Both the position numbers and the translations under genes were made by a program. The notes under the pieces were generated by a model. It did not search any database. It had not been told where the DNA came from and saw only the letters and a list, made by a program, of their open reading frames with translations. Shown here piece by piece: positions 25,120 to 34,452 of a DNA stretch of 64,000 nt. The stretch lies in assembly GCA_004557405.1 (NCBI GenBank), contig SFDZ01000005.1, positions 62,001 to 126,000 on the forward strand, in the 5' to 3' direction. The stretch is from Bacteroidales bacterium. Lineage in GTDB: Bacteria; Bacteroidota; Bacteroidia; Bacteroidales; Paludibacteraceae. The first letter of the stretch is position 1. Every line of letters starts with the position of its first letter.

Positions 25120-26865
25120 ATGGAGCAATATATCGTATCGGCACGTAAATATCGTCCGGCAACGTTCAAATCGGTAGTAGGGCAGGAGGCTTTGACGACG
25201 ACACTGAAAAACGCCATCGCCACCAACCATTTGGCGCACGCCTACCTGTTTTGCGGCCCGCGTGGCGTGGGCAAAACCACTTGCGCACGCATATTCGCCA
25301 AAACCATCAACTGCGCACATCCTACGCCCGATGGCGAGGCCTGCAACGAATGCGAATCGTGCCGCGGATTCAACGAACAACGCTCGTTCAATATCCACGA
25401 ACTCGATGCCGCCTCGAATAACTCGGTGGACGATATCCGATCGTTGGTCGAACAGGTGCGCATACCGCCGCAAGTCGGCAAATACAGCGTCTATATCATC
25501 GACGAGGTGCACATGCTCTCGACCGCCGCATTCAACGCCTTTTTGAAAACGCTGGAAGAACCGCCTTCGTATGCCATATTCATATTGGCCACCACCGAAA
25601 AACACAAAATCATTCCGACCATCTTGTCGCGATGCCAAATCTACGACTTTAACCGCATCCGAATCGACGACGCTGTGAAACATTTGCAGTATGTCGCTCA
25701 AAACGAGGGCGTTACAGCCGAACCCGAAGCACTGAACGTCATCGCCCAAAAAGCCGATGGCGCCATGCGTGATGCACTCTCTATATTTGACCAAGTGGTG
25801 AGTTTTTGCGGCGGAAATGTTACCTATCAGAGCGTTATCGAAAATCTGAATGTGCTCGACTACGATTACTATTTCCGCCTGACCGATTATTTCATGGCCG
25901 GACACGTTACGCACTGCCTCGTGATGTTCGACGAGATTTTGCGCAAAGGTTTCGATGCTCAATATTTTATCTCGGGCTTGGCCGAACATTTCCGCAATCT
26001 GCTGGTGGCGCGCGATGCCGTTACCAAACCCTTGCTCGAAGTGGGCGCCACCGTGGCCGACAACTATGTGGCACAAGCACAGCGTTGCCCGATACCGTTT
26101 TTGTATAAAGCCTTGGAAATAACCAACGAATGCGACTTGAATTATCGCGTCAGTCGGAATAAACGCTTGTTGGTGGAACTGACACTGATACGCCTATGTC
26201 AACTGACCAACGCTGCCGTAACGCCTGAACCCACTCTAACAGATGTCATCAAACCGTTGCCGCAGCCGACCAACGCTCCGCAGCCCGCATCGAAACCTGT
26301 TTCGCAGCCCATGCAACCTCAGCCGGCACCTCAGCCTGCGCAGCCGTCTGCTCAACCTCAGCCGGCACCGAAACCGGTAGCCCCGGCACTTCCCAAAAAT
26401 AAATATGGTGGTGTGTCGATAGCAACTCTGACGACCGAAAAAAAAGTCGATGTGCCCGCTCCGAAATCGCCTGTGGTTGCCACAATTCCGGTGTCGGAAA
26501 AACGGCGTAACGCTTTTACGGAATACGATTTTGTTTCCGCTTGGAAAGCGTTTGCCGACACCTTGCACGACGATGCGCATACTGCCAACACAATGCTCAA
26601 CTTTTTGCCAATCAAAGAGTCGGACGAATTTTATAATGTCTTTGTATTCAATACGTTGCAGCAAAAAGAATTGGAAAAATATCGGAACGACATCATCGCA
26701 TGGTTGCACCAACGCTTGGAAAACGACTTCGCCGATTTTGCCGTGCGCATCCAAGAACAGCAGATCGACGAGGCTTTCACTCCCGAAGAACGATTTGCAA
26801 AAATGCGCCGGCAAAATGCTCACTTCGATGCTCTATCGCAACAATTAGGCTTGGAACTGAAATAA
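25120..26865 (+). CDS. dnaX: DNA polymerase III subunit gamma/tau
   Basis: 581 residues. The AAA+ clamp-loader ATPase begins MEQYIVSARKYRPATF and has Walker A GPRGVGKTT (46-54), a zinc site C65/C75/C78/C81 and the DEVH box (IIDEVHMLS). A Pro/Gln/Ala-rich linker (about 375-430) contains two near-identical PQPAP-type repeats (encoded by CAACCTCAGCCGGCACC at two places). A tau-like C-terminal region follows. It loads the sliding clamp and links the replicase halves. No obvious slippery sequence for a programmed gamma frameshift stood out. Confidence 0.96.
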   Translation: MEQYIVSARKYRPATFKSVVGQEALTTTLKNAIATNHLAHAYLFCGPRGVGKTTCARIFAKTINCAHPTPDGEACNECESCRGFNEQRSFNIHELDAASNNSVDDIRSLVEQVRIPPQVGKYSVYIIDEVHMLSTAAFNAFLKTLEEPPSYAIFILATTEKHKIIPTILSRCQIYDFNRIRIDDAVKHLQYVAQNEGVTAEPEALNVIAQKADGAMRDALSIFDQVVSFCGGNVTYQSVIENLNVLDYDYYFRLTDYFMAGHVTHCLVMFDEILRKGFDAQYFISGLAEHFRNLLVARDAVTKPLLEVGATVADNYVAQAQRCPIPFLYKALEITNECDLNYRVSRNKRLLVELTLIRLCQLTNAAVTPEPTLTDVIKPLPQPTNAPQPASKPVSQPMQPQPAPQPAQPSAQPQPAPKPVAPALPKNKYGGVSIATLTTEKKVDVPAPKSPVVATIPVSEKRRNAFTEYDFVSAWKAFADTLHDDAHTANTMLNFLPIKESDEFYNVFVFNTLQQKELEKYRNDIIAWLHQRLENDFADFAVRIQEQQIDEAFTPEERFAKMRRQNAHFDALSQQLGLELK

Positions 26866-26890
26866 TTAAATTGCTTAAAATCAGAATATT

Positions 26891-27223
26891 ATGTCAAATA
26901 AACAAGACCCGTTTGAATTCGACGACAGCGAAGCCGTCAGATTTATACTCGAAACATTGTCGGACGAAACAAAACAACATGTTACCGACGACGATGTGCA
27001 ATATGTACTCGATGTGTTGTGCGAATACTACGATAAAAATCATCTGATGGACAGCGACTCCGCCGACGACGAAGCCGCGATTGCCGAAGACGATATGCAC
27101 AACTACATTTGGAGTGTCATCAAAAAAGAAAACGTGGTACAACTCACCGAGGACGATTTGCAGGAGATTCTCGACGGCGAATTTGAATACGGCAAACACA
27201 TCGGCATTTACACCGAAGCCTGA
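26891..27223 (+). CDS. Conserved acidic hypothetical protein
   Basis: 110 residues, strongly acidic, predicted mostly helical, with no membrane segment or signal. It has repeated short units of similar layout: VTDDDVQYVLDVLCEYYDKN (about 31-50) and QLTEDDLQEILDGEFEY (about 84-100). It lies between dnaX (25 bp upstream) and the acyltransferase gene, whose ATG shares one base with its TGA, so it is cotranscribed and probably translationally coupled. Function unknown; a protein-binding regulator is one possibility. Confidence 0.8.
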   Translation: MSNKQDPFEFDDSEAVRFILETLSDETKQHVTDDDVQYVLDVLCEYYDKNHLMDSDSADDEAAIAEDDMHNYIWSVIKKENVVQLTEDDLQEILDGEFEYGKHIGIYTEA

Positions 27224-28110
27224 TGAAACACATCGGATATTATATATTGTATGCCGTGCTGTGGTTGGTGTCGCTACTGCCGTTGCGGCTGCTGTATTTG
27301 TTCTCCGATTTTTGCTATGTAGTTGTTTATTACGTTGTTAGGTATCGCGTCAAAGTAACGCGCACCAACTTGCTCAACGCTTTCCCCGACAAAAGCGATG
27401 CCGAACGACTCGCTATCGAACGGCGTTTCTATCGCCATTTGTGCGACTATGCGTTCGAGACATTGCGCATGATGCACATGGACGAACATGAAATCGGCCG
27501 ACACATCGTTTTCGAAAACACTGCATTGCTCGAACATTATGCCGCCGAAGGACGCAATGTATTCGCCGTTTTTGGCCATTATGGCAATTGGGAATGGGTC
27601 TGCTCGTTGCCGTTGCATCTGCACGGAATGAGTGTATCTACGCTCTATAAAACGCTGAAAAACAGCGCAATGGATCGGTTTTTTATACACTTGCGGTCGC
27701 GTTATGGCACGCATTGTTATGCCCGAAAACAGGTGTTGCGCGGCATCGTTGAACTGAAACGCTTGGGCAAACCGTTTGTCATGGCGTTCATCGCCGACCA
27801 AACACCGTCGCCGGGCAATGCGCACTATTGGACTACATGGCTCCGACAAGACACACCTTTTTTGACCGGTTGGGAGCAAATAGCCCGCAAACAAAACGAA
27901 CCGGTGGTTTTCTTGGCAGTGAAAAAAGTGAAGCGCGGACACTATGTCTGCCGCTTGGAACCGCTGTGCGATAATCCGCAAACAACGCCGCCAAACGCTT
28001 TGGTCGAAAAATATGCACGGCGTATGGAACAAAATATCGACGAAAATCCGGCTTGGTGGCTGTGGTCGCACAAACGCTGGAAATATCAACGCCCAAATAT
28101 ATGCAGATGA
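27223..28110 (+). CDS. Lysophospholipid/lipid A acyltransferase family (LpxL/HtrB-like)
   Basis: 295 residues. The N-terminal membrane anchor is at about 5-40. The acyltransferase motif is H119-YGNW-E124 in FGHYGNWEW, the HX4E catalytic pair. A second block, FIADQTPSPGNAHYW, is typical of LpxL-type enzymes. It likely adds a secondary acyl chain to lipid A at the inner membrane; the exact donor and position cannot be read. It overlaps the next gene (ATGA), a glycosyltransferase, which suggests a small envelope operon. Confidence 0.9.
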   Translation: MKHIGYYILYAVLWLVSLLPLRLLYLFSDFCYVVVYYVVRYRVKVTRTNLLNAFPDKSDAERLAIERRFYRHLCDYAFETLRMMHMDEHEIGRHIVFENTALLEHYAAEGRNVFAVFGHYGNWEWVCSLPLHLHGMSVSTLYKTLKNSAMDRFFIHLRSRYGTHCYARKQVLRGIVELKRLGKPFVMAFIADQTPSPGNAHYWTTWLRQDTPFLTGWEQIARKQNEPVVFLAVKKVKRGHYVCRLEPLCDNPQTTPPNALVEKYARRMEQNIDENPAWWLWSHKRWKYQRPNICR

Positions 28111-29117
28111 AAACGGCTGTCGTCATACTCAACTACAACGGCGAAACGTTGCTGCGCACGCTGCTGCCCACAGTGCTTGCGCATTCGCCGCAGGCCGAAG
28201 TCATCGTGGCCGATAATGCCTCGACCGATGGCTCGTTACCATTGTTGCAACAGACTTTTCCGCAAGTGCGACTCATCGCGCTGTCAAAAAATTATGGTTT
28301 CGCCGAAGGCTACAATCGCGCACTCGCACAAGTCGATGCCGACTACTTTGTGCTGCTCAACTCCGATGTCGAAGTGACGGCGCATTGGCTCGAACCGCTA
28401 ATCGACTACATGGAACACCATGCCGATGTAGCAGCATGTCAGCCGAAAATAATGAGTTACACCGACCGTACAAAATTTGAATATGCCGGCGCGTGTGGCG
28501 GCTACATCGATGCTTTGGGCTATCCGTTTTGCCGCGGACGCATCATGGCAACGGTCGAAACCGACAATGGTCAGTACGACTCGGTGGCAGCACTTTTTTG
28601 GGCGTCGGGAGCGTGTCTGTTGGTGCGTGCCGACAAATTTCGCGAAGTCGGCGGCTTGGACGCCCGTTTTTTTGCCCACATGGAGGAAATCGACCTATGC
28701 TGGCGTCTGCAGGCGCGTGGCAGCCGCATCGTATGCATACCGCAAAGCACGGTGTATCACATCGGCGCAAAAACGCTGGCCAAAGAACATCCGATGAAAA
28801 CTTACCTCAACTTTCGCAACAATTTGCTGATGATATACAAAAACATGCCGGCCGCATCGAAGGTGTTGGCTGCGCGCGTGGTGCTCGATTGGGTGGCGGC
28901 GGTGCATCTGTTGTGTCAGGGTAAATGGCAGAATTTTTGGGCGGTGCTGCGTGCGCAAAAAGATTTTTTCGTTATGCGCAAACATTTTTCCAAAGATCGC
29001 CAAAAAAATCTACAATCTACTGTCAATCAAAATATTGGTGGCGTGCTGCACGGCAGCATTTTGTGGCAGTATTACGTCTGCCGCCGCACTGTGGCACGCA
29101 AATTGCAAGGGTTATGA
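28107..29117 (+). CDS. Family 2 glycosyltransferase
   Basis: 336 residues from MKTAVVILNYNGE. The GT-A fold is shown by VILNYNG, VIVADNASTDGS, FVLLNSDVEV (metal-binding DxD equivalent), SGACLLVRADKFREVGGLD and EEIDLCWRLQARG. This is the rhamnosyltransferase-like branch of GT2. It probably builds a surface polysaccharide or lipopolysaccharide. The acceptor is unknown. The ATGA overlap with the acyltransferase decides the start; the frame is open from 28053. Confidence 0.92.
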   Translation: MKTAVVILNYNGETLLRTLLPTVLAHSPQAEVIVADNASTDGSLPLLQQTFPQVRLIALSKNYGFAEGYNRALAQVDADYFVLLNSDVEVTAHWLEPLIDYMEHHADVAACQPKIMSYTDRTKFEYAGACGGYIDALGYPFCRGRIMATVETDNGQYDSVAALFWASGACLLVRADKFREVGGLDARFFAHMEEIDLCWRLQARGSRIVCIPQSTVYHIGAKTLAKEHPMKTYLNFRNNLLMIYKNMPAASKVLAARVVLDWVAAVHLLCQGKWQNFWAVLRAQKDFFVMRKHFSKDRQKNLQSTVNQNIGGVLHGSILWQYYVCRRTVARKLQGL

Positions 29118-29157
29118 TATGCAAAAAAACAGATGGTGCATAATTTTTTTGCCGAAA

Positions 29158-29189
29158 TTTGCTGATAACATAAAAAAATAGTAATTTTG
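29158..29189 (+). promoter_or_regulatory. Promoter of the DUF1573 gene
   Basis: TTTG at 29158-29161 and TAATTTTG at 29182-29189 are 20 nt apart, 47 nt before the ATG. Confidence 0.7.
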
Positions 29190-29235
29190 CACAATCATTT
29201 TTGCTTAATACGTTTAACTTATAACACTTATCATC

Positions 29236-29643
29236 ATGAAAAAAATTGCTGTATTTGCAATGTTGTTCGTAGCAATGATGGCCACGGCACAAGAAAACCA
29301 AGTCGTTGAATTTAACGAGCGCACCCACGATTTCGGTACGGTAAAACAAGAAGATGGCGACATTTACACGACGTTTACGTTTGTCAACCAATTTGCTTCG
29401 CCTATTACGCTGAAAAGCGTGAAAGCATCGTGCGGTTGCACCACACCCGAATGGAGCCACGAACCGATAGCACCAAACGCTACGGGCACTATTCGTGTGA
29501 AATACGCTGCTGCAACGCGTCCGGGCAGTTTCACCAAATCCATCACGGTAGTGTTGACTAACGGTTCGGAAGACTTCACCGAAATGCTGTACATCAAAGG
29601 TAATGTGCAACCCAAACCGGCCGAACCGGCTCCCGCACAATAA
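29236..29643 (+). CDS. DUF1573 domain secreted protein
   Basis: 135 residues: a signal peptide (MKKIAVFAMLFVAMMATAQ), one DUF1573 Ig-like domain with NERTHDFGTVKQEDGDIYTT and SVKASCGCTTPEWS, and a proline/alanine tail. DUF1573 proteins are common in Bacteroidetes envelopes, but no activity is established. The CGC pair is a family hallmark. It is monocistronic with its own terminator. Confidence 0.93.
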   Translation: MKKIAVFAMLFVAMMATAQENQVVEFNERTHDFGTVKQEDGDIYTTFTFVNQFASPITLKSVKASCGCTTPEWSHEPIAPNATGTIRVKYAAATRPGSFTKSITVVLTNGSEDFTEMLYIKGNVQPKPAEPAPAQ

Positions 29644-29701
29644 TCCACTGCGGAACTATCGTTGGTCGGCGACTATTGGGTCGGTCAAACATCTTTTTAC
29701 T

Positions 29702-29740
29702 GAGGGGAAAAGTCGCTACACAATCTTTTTCCCCTCTTTT
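29702..29740 (+). terminator. Terminator after the first DUF1573 gene
   Basis: A 10-bp stem (GAGGGGAAAA, 29702-29711, with TTTTCCCCTC, 29727-29736) is followed by four T residues. Confidence 0.8.
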
Positions 29741-29794
29741 GTATAAACACATGGTTGCAACTCCGGCAGTTGCAACAACAAAAACTTCAAGCGT

Positions 29795-30871
29795 ATGAAA
29801 CGGATTCTCGTCGTTGGCATATTGATGGCGGTGTGTGGCGCGGGCTTGTGGGCTCAGCGTCAGGCCGAATGCCGATTTGTCGAAACAGAGTATGATTTTG
29901 GGCGGATAAACGAGGACGGCGGCACGGTGTCGCATCGGTTCCTATTCGTCAATACCGGTCTTGCACCACTGACCATACAACGGGTAACGGCATCGTGCGG
30001 TTGCACCACGCCCGATTGGACGCGCGAGACGATTCTGCCAAACGATTCCGGCAGCGTAACACTGACATTCGACCCTCTTGACCGCCCCGGACATTTTCAG
30101 AAAAGCGCACGCGTGGAACTCGTGAGCGAAGGCATCACTCTGGTCGAAATGCTCGACATCGCCGGTGTGGTAGAACCGCGCGCCGAAACGCTCGAAAATG
30201 CCTATCCTTACCATTTCGGCGATGTCTATTTGCGCGCTACGGTGGTGGCGTTCGATACCATTGTCAAGGGCGATGTGCCCGAACGGACATTGGAAGTGGC
30301 TAATGCCACGGCCGAACCGCTGCGCATCGACTTCGATGCTCCGGAATATGTGGTCGTCGATGCACCGACGGTGTTGAAACCCAACGAAACAACGTATATC
30401 ACACTGAAATATTTGTCGCATCGGAATGCGGCGTGGGGCTATGCTCGCGATAAGGTAGTGTTGCGCGTGAACGGCGCCCCCGTGGGCGATATGTCGGTAC
30501 AAGCAGTGTTGGTCGAGGATTTCGACACATTGACCGCCGCCGAGCGTCTTACTGCACCGATTGCTGTTTTGTCCGACAAAGTGATTGATATGGGTGAGTT
30601 GCGCATCGGCAAGAAATACACCGTAACGCTGATGTTGACCAATGCCGGCATCGATGTGTTGCAAGTGCGTGCCATTGTGTCAGGCAGCAGTTACCTCGCT
30701 GCCGAGGCTGCTAAACCGCGTGTAAAAAGCGGTAAAACTACAAAACTGAAAATTACGGTCGATGCCGCCAATTTGCAACCATACACATTCGTAAAAACAT
30801 TGCAACTGATAACCAACGACCCGACAAATCCGTCGCAACTCTTTACGGTGAAGTGGCAAACCGTCAGATAA
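29795..30871 (+). CDS. DUF1573 domain protein with additional Ig-like domains
   Basis: 358 residues. A signal peptide (about 1-20) is followed by a DUF1573 domain (about 25-130, ETEYDFGRINEDGGTVSHRF, TASCGCTTPDW) like the preceding gene's product, then two more beta-sandwich units (about 135-245 and 255-358, the latter with VIDMGELRIGKKYTVTL). The two genes are neighbours with similar first domains, so duplication is likely. Envelope-located; function unknown. Confidence 0.9.
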   Translation: MKRILVVGILMAVCGAGLWAQRQAECRFVETEYDFGRINEDGGTVSHRFLFVNTGLAPLTIQRVTASCGCTTPDWTRETILPNDSGSVTLTFDPLDRPGHFQKSARVELVSEGITLVEMLDIAGVVEPRAETLENAYPYHFGDVYLRATVVAFDTIVKGDVPERTLEVANATAEPLRIDFDAPEYVVVDAPTVLKPNETTYITLKYLSHRNAAWGYARDKVVLRVNGAPVGDMSVQAVLVEDFDTLTAAERLTAPIAVLSDKVIDMGELRIGKKYTVTLMLTNAGIDVLQVRAIVSGSSYLAAEAAKPRVKSGKTTKLKITVDAANLQPYTFVKTLQLITNDPTNPSQLFTVKWQTVR

Positions 30872-30906
30872 TCAATTAGATAAATGAACTGAAAATAAAA
30901 CGAAAT

Positions 30907-31998
30907 ATGTCGGAACACATTGAAAATGATAAGGCATTCCCCGGATTGACGGTCAATTCGGGCATCGAACAGCCGCCGATGGTCAATCCGTATTTGAAAA
31001 AGCGGGTTCGGCGCGTGCAATACTCCACCGACGAGTTTGTGGCCGGTATTTTGCGCGGCGATGTGTCGGTGTTGAGTCAGGCGGTAACGTTGGTCGAGAG
31101 CACCAATCCCGACCATTACCGACAAGCGCAGGAGGTGGTCGAAAAATGTTTGCCGCATGCCGGCCGTTCGGTGCGTATCGGCATAACGGGCGTTCCGGGC
31201 GCCGGCAAAAGCACCTTTATCGAGGCGTTGGGCATGGAGTTGGTCAATCAGGGGCATAAGTTGGCGGTGTTGGCCATCGACCCGAGCAGCGAACGATCGC
31301 GTGGCAGCATACTTGGCGACAAAACCCGTATGGAGGAACTTTCCACTGCCCCAACGGCCTTTATTCGTCCTTCGCCATCGTCGGGGTCGTTGGGCGGCGT
31401 AGCACGCAAAACACGCGAAACGATAGTGCTGTGCGAAGCAGCCGGCTTCGATACGGTATTTGTCGAAACAGTGGGAGTGGGACAATCCGAAACGGCCGTA
31501 CACAGCATGGTCGATTTCTTCTTGCTGATACAGTTGGCCGGTACCGGCGACGAATTGCAAGGCATCAAACGTGGCATCATGGAGATGGCCGACGGCATTG
31601 CCATCAATAAGTGCGATGGCAACAATACCGAAAAATCGCAGTTGGCGGCACGACAGTTCCGCAACGCGTTGCATCTGTTCCCAAAACCGGAATCGGGCTG
31701 GGATCCGCAGGTGCTGACCTGTTCGGCTTTCCACAAAATCGGTATTCCGGAGGTCTGGAAAATGATAAACGACTATATTGCCTTTACGAAAGGTAATGGC
31801 TATTTCGACGAAAAACGCCACCGACAAAGCAAATATTGGATGTACGAAACTATCAATCAGACATTGCAGAATAGTTTTTATCACAATCCGACCATCGAAA
31901 CGATGTTGGAAGCGTACGAACGGCAGTTGGCCGACAACAGTATATCGTCGTTTGTGGCGGCAAAAAAATTGTTAGATCTCTATTTTTCGGCGCATTAA
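30907..31998 (+). CDS. meaB: Methylmalonyl-CoA mutase-associated GTPase MeaB
   Basis: 363 residues. A G3E-type P-loop GTPase with GVPGAGKS at 95-102, the family segment IDPSSERSRGSILGDKTRM and NKCDGNN as the base-specificity loop. MeaB protects and reloads the B12 cofactor of methylmalonyl-CoA mutase, used in the succinate-propionate route. No mutase gene is in the window, but the fumarate reductase operon nearby fits such a metabolism. The C-terminal dimerisation arm is present. Confidence 0.95.
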   Translation: MSEHIENDKAFPGLTVNSGIEQPPMVNPYLKKRVRRVQYSTDEFVAGILRGDVSVLSQAVTLVESTNPDHYRQAQEVVEKCLPHAGRSVRIGITGVPGAGKSTFIEALGMELVNQGHKLAVLAIDPSSERSRGSILGDKTRMEELSTAPTAFIRPSPSSGSLGGVARKTRETIVLCEAAGFDTVFVETVGVGQSETAVHSMVDFFLLIQLAGTGDELQGIKRGIMEMADGIAINKCDGNNTEKSQLAARQFRNALHLFPKPESGWDPQVLTCSAFHKIGIPEVWKMINDYIAFTKGNGYFDEKRHRQSKYWMYETINQTLQNSFYHNPTIETMLEAYERQLADNSISSFVAAKKLLDLYFSAH

Positions 31999-32009
31999 CA
32001 TTTTGGCAG

Positions 32010-32903
32010 ATGGCACATACGCATAATCACACGCATGAGCACGCGCACAACAGCGGCAACAATATCGCTGTGGCATTCTTGTTGAATTTGTTGTTTACCA
32101 TCATCGAACTTGTGGGCGGCTTTCTGACGAACAGTGTCGCCATATTGAGTGATGCGTTGCACGACTTTGGCGATTCGGTGTCGCTGGCCTTGGCTTGGTA
32201 TTTCGATCGCTTGGCCAAACATTCGCCGAATGCACGCTATTCGTATGGTTATAAGCGCTTTGCACTACTTGGCGCACTTATCAATGCCACGGTGTTGCTG
32301 TGCGGCTCGGTGGTCATTATTGTCGAAAGTGTGCAGCGTATCGTCGAACCGCAGCCGGTGCAGGCACAGGGCATGTTGTGGTTGGCTGTGCTTGGCGTTA
32401 TCATCAACGGCATTGCCGTGTTGCGCACGCGCAAAGGTGCCGGTGTCAACGAACGCGTTGTATCTCTGCACATGCTCGAAGATGTGCTTGGCTGGCTGGC
32501 CGTGTTGGTCGTATCGGTGGTGATGCTGTTTGTCGATGTGCCGGTGTTAGACCCGATTTTGTCGGTCGGCGTGTCGCTGTTTGTGCTGTATAATGTGGTG
32601 CGCAATTTGTGGCTGACGTTCAACGTGATGCTGCAAGGCGTGCCACGGGAGGTCGATTACGAACATATCCGTCGGTGCTTGCAGCAAATCGAAGGTGTGT
32701 GCGACGTGCACGACCTGCATGTGTGGAGTCTCGACAGCGAATACAACGTGTCGAGCATGCACATCGTGGTGCCCGACTCGGCCGATTGGAACGATTTGCA
32801 ACGCATCAAACAAGCAGCTAAACGCTTGCTCGCCGACGAACACATTGCACATACGACCGTGGAATTTGAACGACAAAACGAAGAATGTCAACCTTGCAAC
32901 TAA
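32010..32903 (+). CDS. Cation diffusion facilitator (CzcD-like) metal exporter
   Basis: 297 residues. A histidine-rich N-terminus (HTHNHTHEHAHN) precedes six membrane helices, including the metal-site motifs SDALHDFGD in helix 2 and HMLEDVLGW in helix 5. A C-terminal cytoplasmic domain contains CDVHDLHVWSL. It likely exports zinc or a similar divalent ion in exchange for protons. The start is 11 bp after meaB, though a functional link is not obvious. Confidence 0.95.
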   Translation: MAHTHNHTHEHAHNSGNNIAVAFLLNLLFTIIELVGGFLTNSVAILSDALHDFGDSVSLALAWYFDRLAKHSPNARYSYGYKRFALLGALINATVLLCGSVVIIVESVQRIVEPQPVQAQGMLWLAVLGVIINGIAVLRTRKGAGVNERVVSLHMLEDVLGWLAVLVVSVVMLFVDVPVLDPILSVGVSLFVLYNVVRNLWLTFNVMLQGVPREVDYEHIRRCLQQIEGVCDVHDLHVWSLDSEYNVSSMHIVVPDSADWNDLQRIKQAAKRLLADEHIAHTTVEFERQNEECQPCN

Positions 32904-32918
32904 TGTGGATAACTTATT

Positions 32919-32949
32919 TTGGAAACCTGAATATTTTGTTGTAACTTTG
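32919..32949 (+). promoter_or_regulatory. udk promoter TTTG-N19-TAACTTTG
   Basis: TTTG at 32919-32922 and TAACTTTG at 32942-32949 match the consensus with 19-nt spacing, 34 nt before the ATG. Confidence 0.8.
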
Positions 32950-32982
32950 CCGAAATTCTAAACCACCCAAATATTTATTCCT

Positions 32983-33609
32983 ATGCTGATTATTGGTATT
33001 GCCGGTGGCACCGGCTCCGGAAAAACGACCGTAGTGCGCAAAATCATCGAACAACTGCCGGCCGGCGAAGTCGCTGTTTTGCCACAAGACTCCTACTATC
33101 GCGATGCGTCTGATTTGCCGCTCGAGGAACGCCTGAAAATCAATTTCGACCACCCCGATTCGGTCGAATTCGAGTTGCTCATCAAGCACGTCAAAGACCT
33201 AAAAGCGGGCAAAAGCATCGAACAACCTATCTATTCGTATGTTACTTGCACGCGTGCCGAGGAAACCATACGCGTCAACCCGAGCGAAGTGGTCATCATC
33301 GAAGGCATTTTGGTGCTGACACACCCGAAACTGCGCGATTTGATGGACATGAAAGTCTTTGTCGATGCCGATGCCGACGATCGGCTGATGCGCGTGATTA
33401 AACGCGACATCGTCGAACGCGGACGCTCGGTCGATAGAGTGATGGAACGTTACGAATGTACTGTCAAACCGATGCACGAGCAATTTATCGAACCATCGAA
33501 ACGCTATGCCGACCTCATCGTGCCGCAAGGTGGAAATAATCAAGTGGCTATCAACCTGTTAACACAGCACATCGCACGCGAACTGAATGCCAAACACAAA
33601 AATAAATAG
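32983..33609 (+). CDS. udk: Uridine kinase
   Basis: 208 residues. The P-loop GGTGSGKTT lies near the N-terminus (8-16). The substrate region includes LPQDSYYRDASDLPLEERLKIN-type sequence and NFDHPDSVEFELL, typical of uridine kinase. It phosphorylates uridine and cytidine in pyrimidine salvage. It has its own promoter and is probably cotranscribed with the exonuclease gene 3 bp downstream. Confidence 0.96.
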   Translation: MLIIGIAGGTGSGKTTVVRKIIEQLPAGEVAVLPQDSYYRDASDLPLEERLKINFDHPDSVEFELLIKHVKDLKAGKSIEQPIYSYVTCTRAEETIRVNPSEVVIIEGILVLTHPKLRDLMDMKVFVDADADDRLMRVIKRDIVERGRSVDRVMERYECTVKPMHEQFIEPSKRYADLIVPQGGNNQVAINLLTQHIARELNAKHKNK

Positions 33610-33612
33610 GCT

Positions 33613-34359
33613 ATGTTAGACCTAAACACGATTGATAAAATTCTCTTCCTCGACATCGAAACAGTGCCGCAAACGGCATCGCTCGACGAAATGACACCCG
33701 AGTTGCAGGCGTTGTGGAACGAAAAATTCAACGCCCTTCGCCGACGCATGCCCGACCGTTATGACGCCGATGCAACGGCCGAATATGCCTTTCGCAATGG
33801 CGGTGGCATTTATAGCGAATTTGCCAAAATCGTTTGCATTTCGGTGGGCATTGTTTACAACAAAGACGGACAACGGCACATGCGGGTCAAATCGTTTGCC
33901 GGCGACGACGAAGAGCACTTGTTGCGCGACTTTGCCGCTATGGCCGGCACTTTCCTCACTACGCACGAACACCGTATCTGCGGACACAATGTCAAAGAGT
34001 TTGATGTGCCATTCATCTGCCGACGTATGCTGATTAACGGCATTGCCTTGCCGGCTTTCCTCGATTTGTCGGGCGCAAAACCGTGGAAAACGCCGCTCAT
34101 CGACACGATGGAACTGTGGCGTTTTGGCGATTACAAAAGTTTCACCTCGCTCAAATTGCTGTGTGCCATTTTTGGCATCCCAACACCAAAGGACGACATC
34201 GACGGCAGCCAAGTGGCCGATGTCTATTACAACGACCACGATGTGCAACGCATCGCATTCTATTGCGAAAAAGATGTGGTGGCTACGGCGCAAGTGTTTC
34301 TGAAAATGAACGGCGGCGAGACTATCGATACCGCAAACATCACACACGTCGCTGAGTGA
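33613..34359 (+). CDS. PolB-type 3'-5' exonuclease
   Basis: 248 residues. A DEDD exonuclease related to the proofreading domain of family B polymerases. The first acidic motif is D14-I-E16 in FLDIETVPQ. Motif II lies near HNVKEFDVPFICRR, and the third near VADVYYNDHDVQRIAFYCEKD. The polymerase part is absent, as in the Bacteroidetes stand-alone form. A repair or RNA-processing role is inferred. Confidence 0.92.
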   Translation: MLDLNTIDKILFLDIETVPQTASLDEMTPELQALWNEKFNALRRRMPDRYDADATAEYAFRNGGGIYSEFAKIVCISVGIVYNKDGQRHMRVKSFAGDDEEHLLRDFAAMAGTFLTTHEHRICGHNVKEFDVPFICRRMLINGIALPAFLDLSGAKPWKTPLIDTMELWRFGDYKSFTSLKLLCAIFGIPTPKDDIDGSQVADVYYNDHDVQRIAFYCEKDVVATAQVFLKMNGGETIDTANITHVAE

Positions 34360-34393
34360 TAATACGCTGACAGATAACTGATTACACTAAAAA

Positions 34394-34429
34394 TGAAGGC
34401 GGAGTTTCCTTGTGAGAACTCCACCTTCA
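34394..34429. terminator. Bidirectional terminator between the exonuclease gene and rny
   Basis: A 13-bp stem (34394-34406 with 34417-34429, one mismatch) and 10-nt loop lie between converging genes. The minus side runs into TTTTTAG and the plus side into AATTATTGTTT. Confidence 0.7.
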
Positions 34430-34452
34430 ATTATTGTTTGCCGGACAATTGG

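Noticed and set aside
26220-26400. Short repeated sequence suggestive of a tandem array
   Set aside because: It encodes the Pro/Gln/Ala-rich linker of DnaX, with in-frame repeats that are normal for such linkers.
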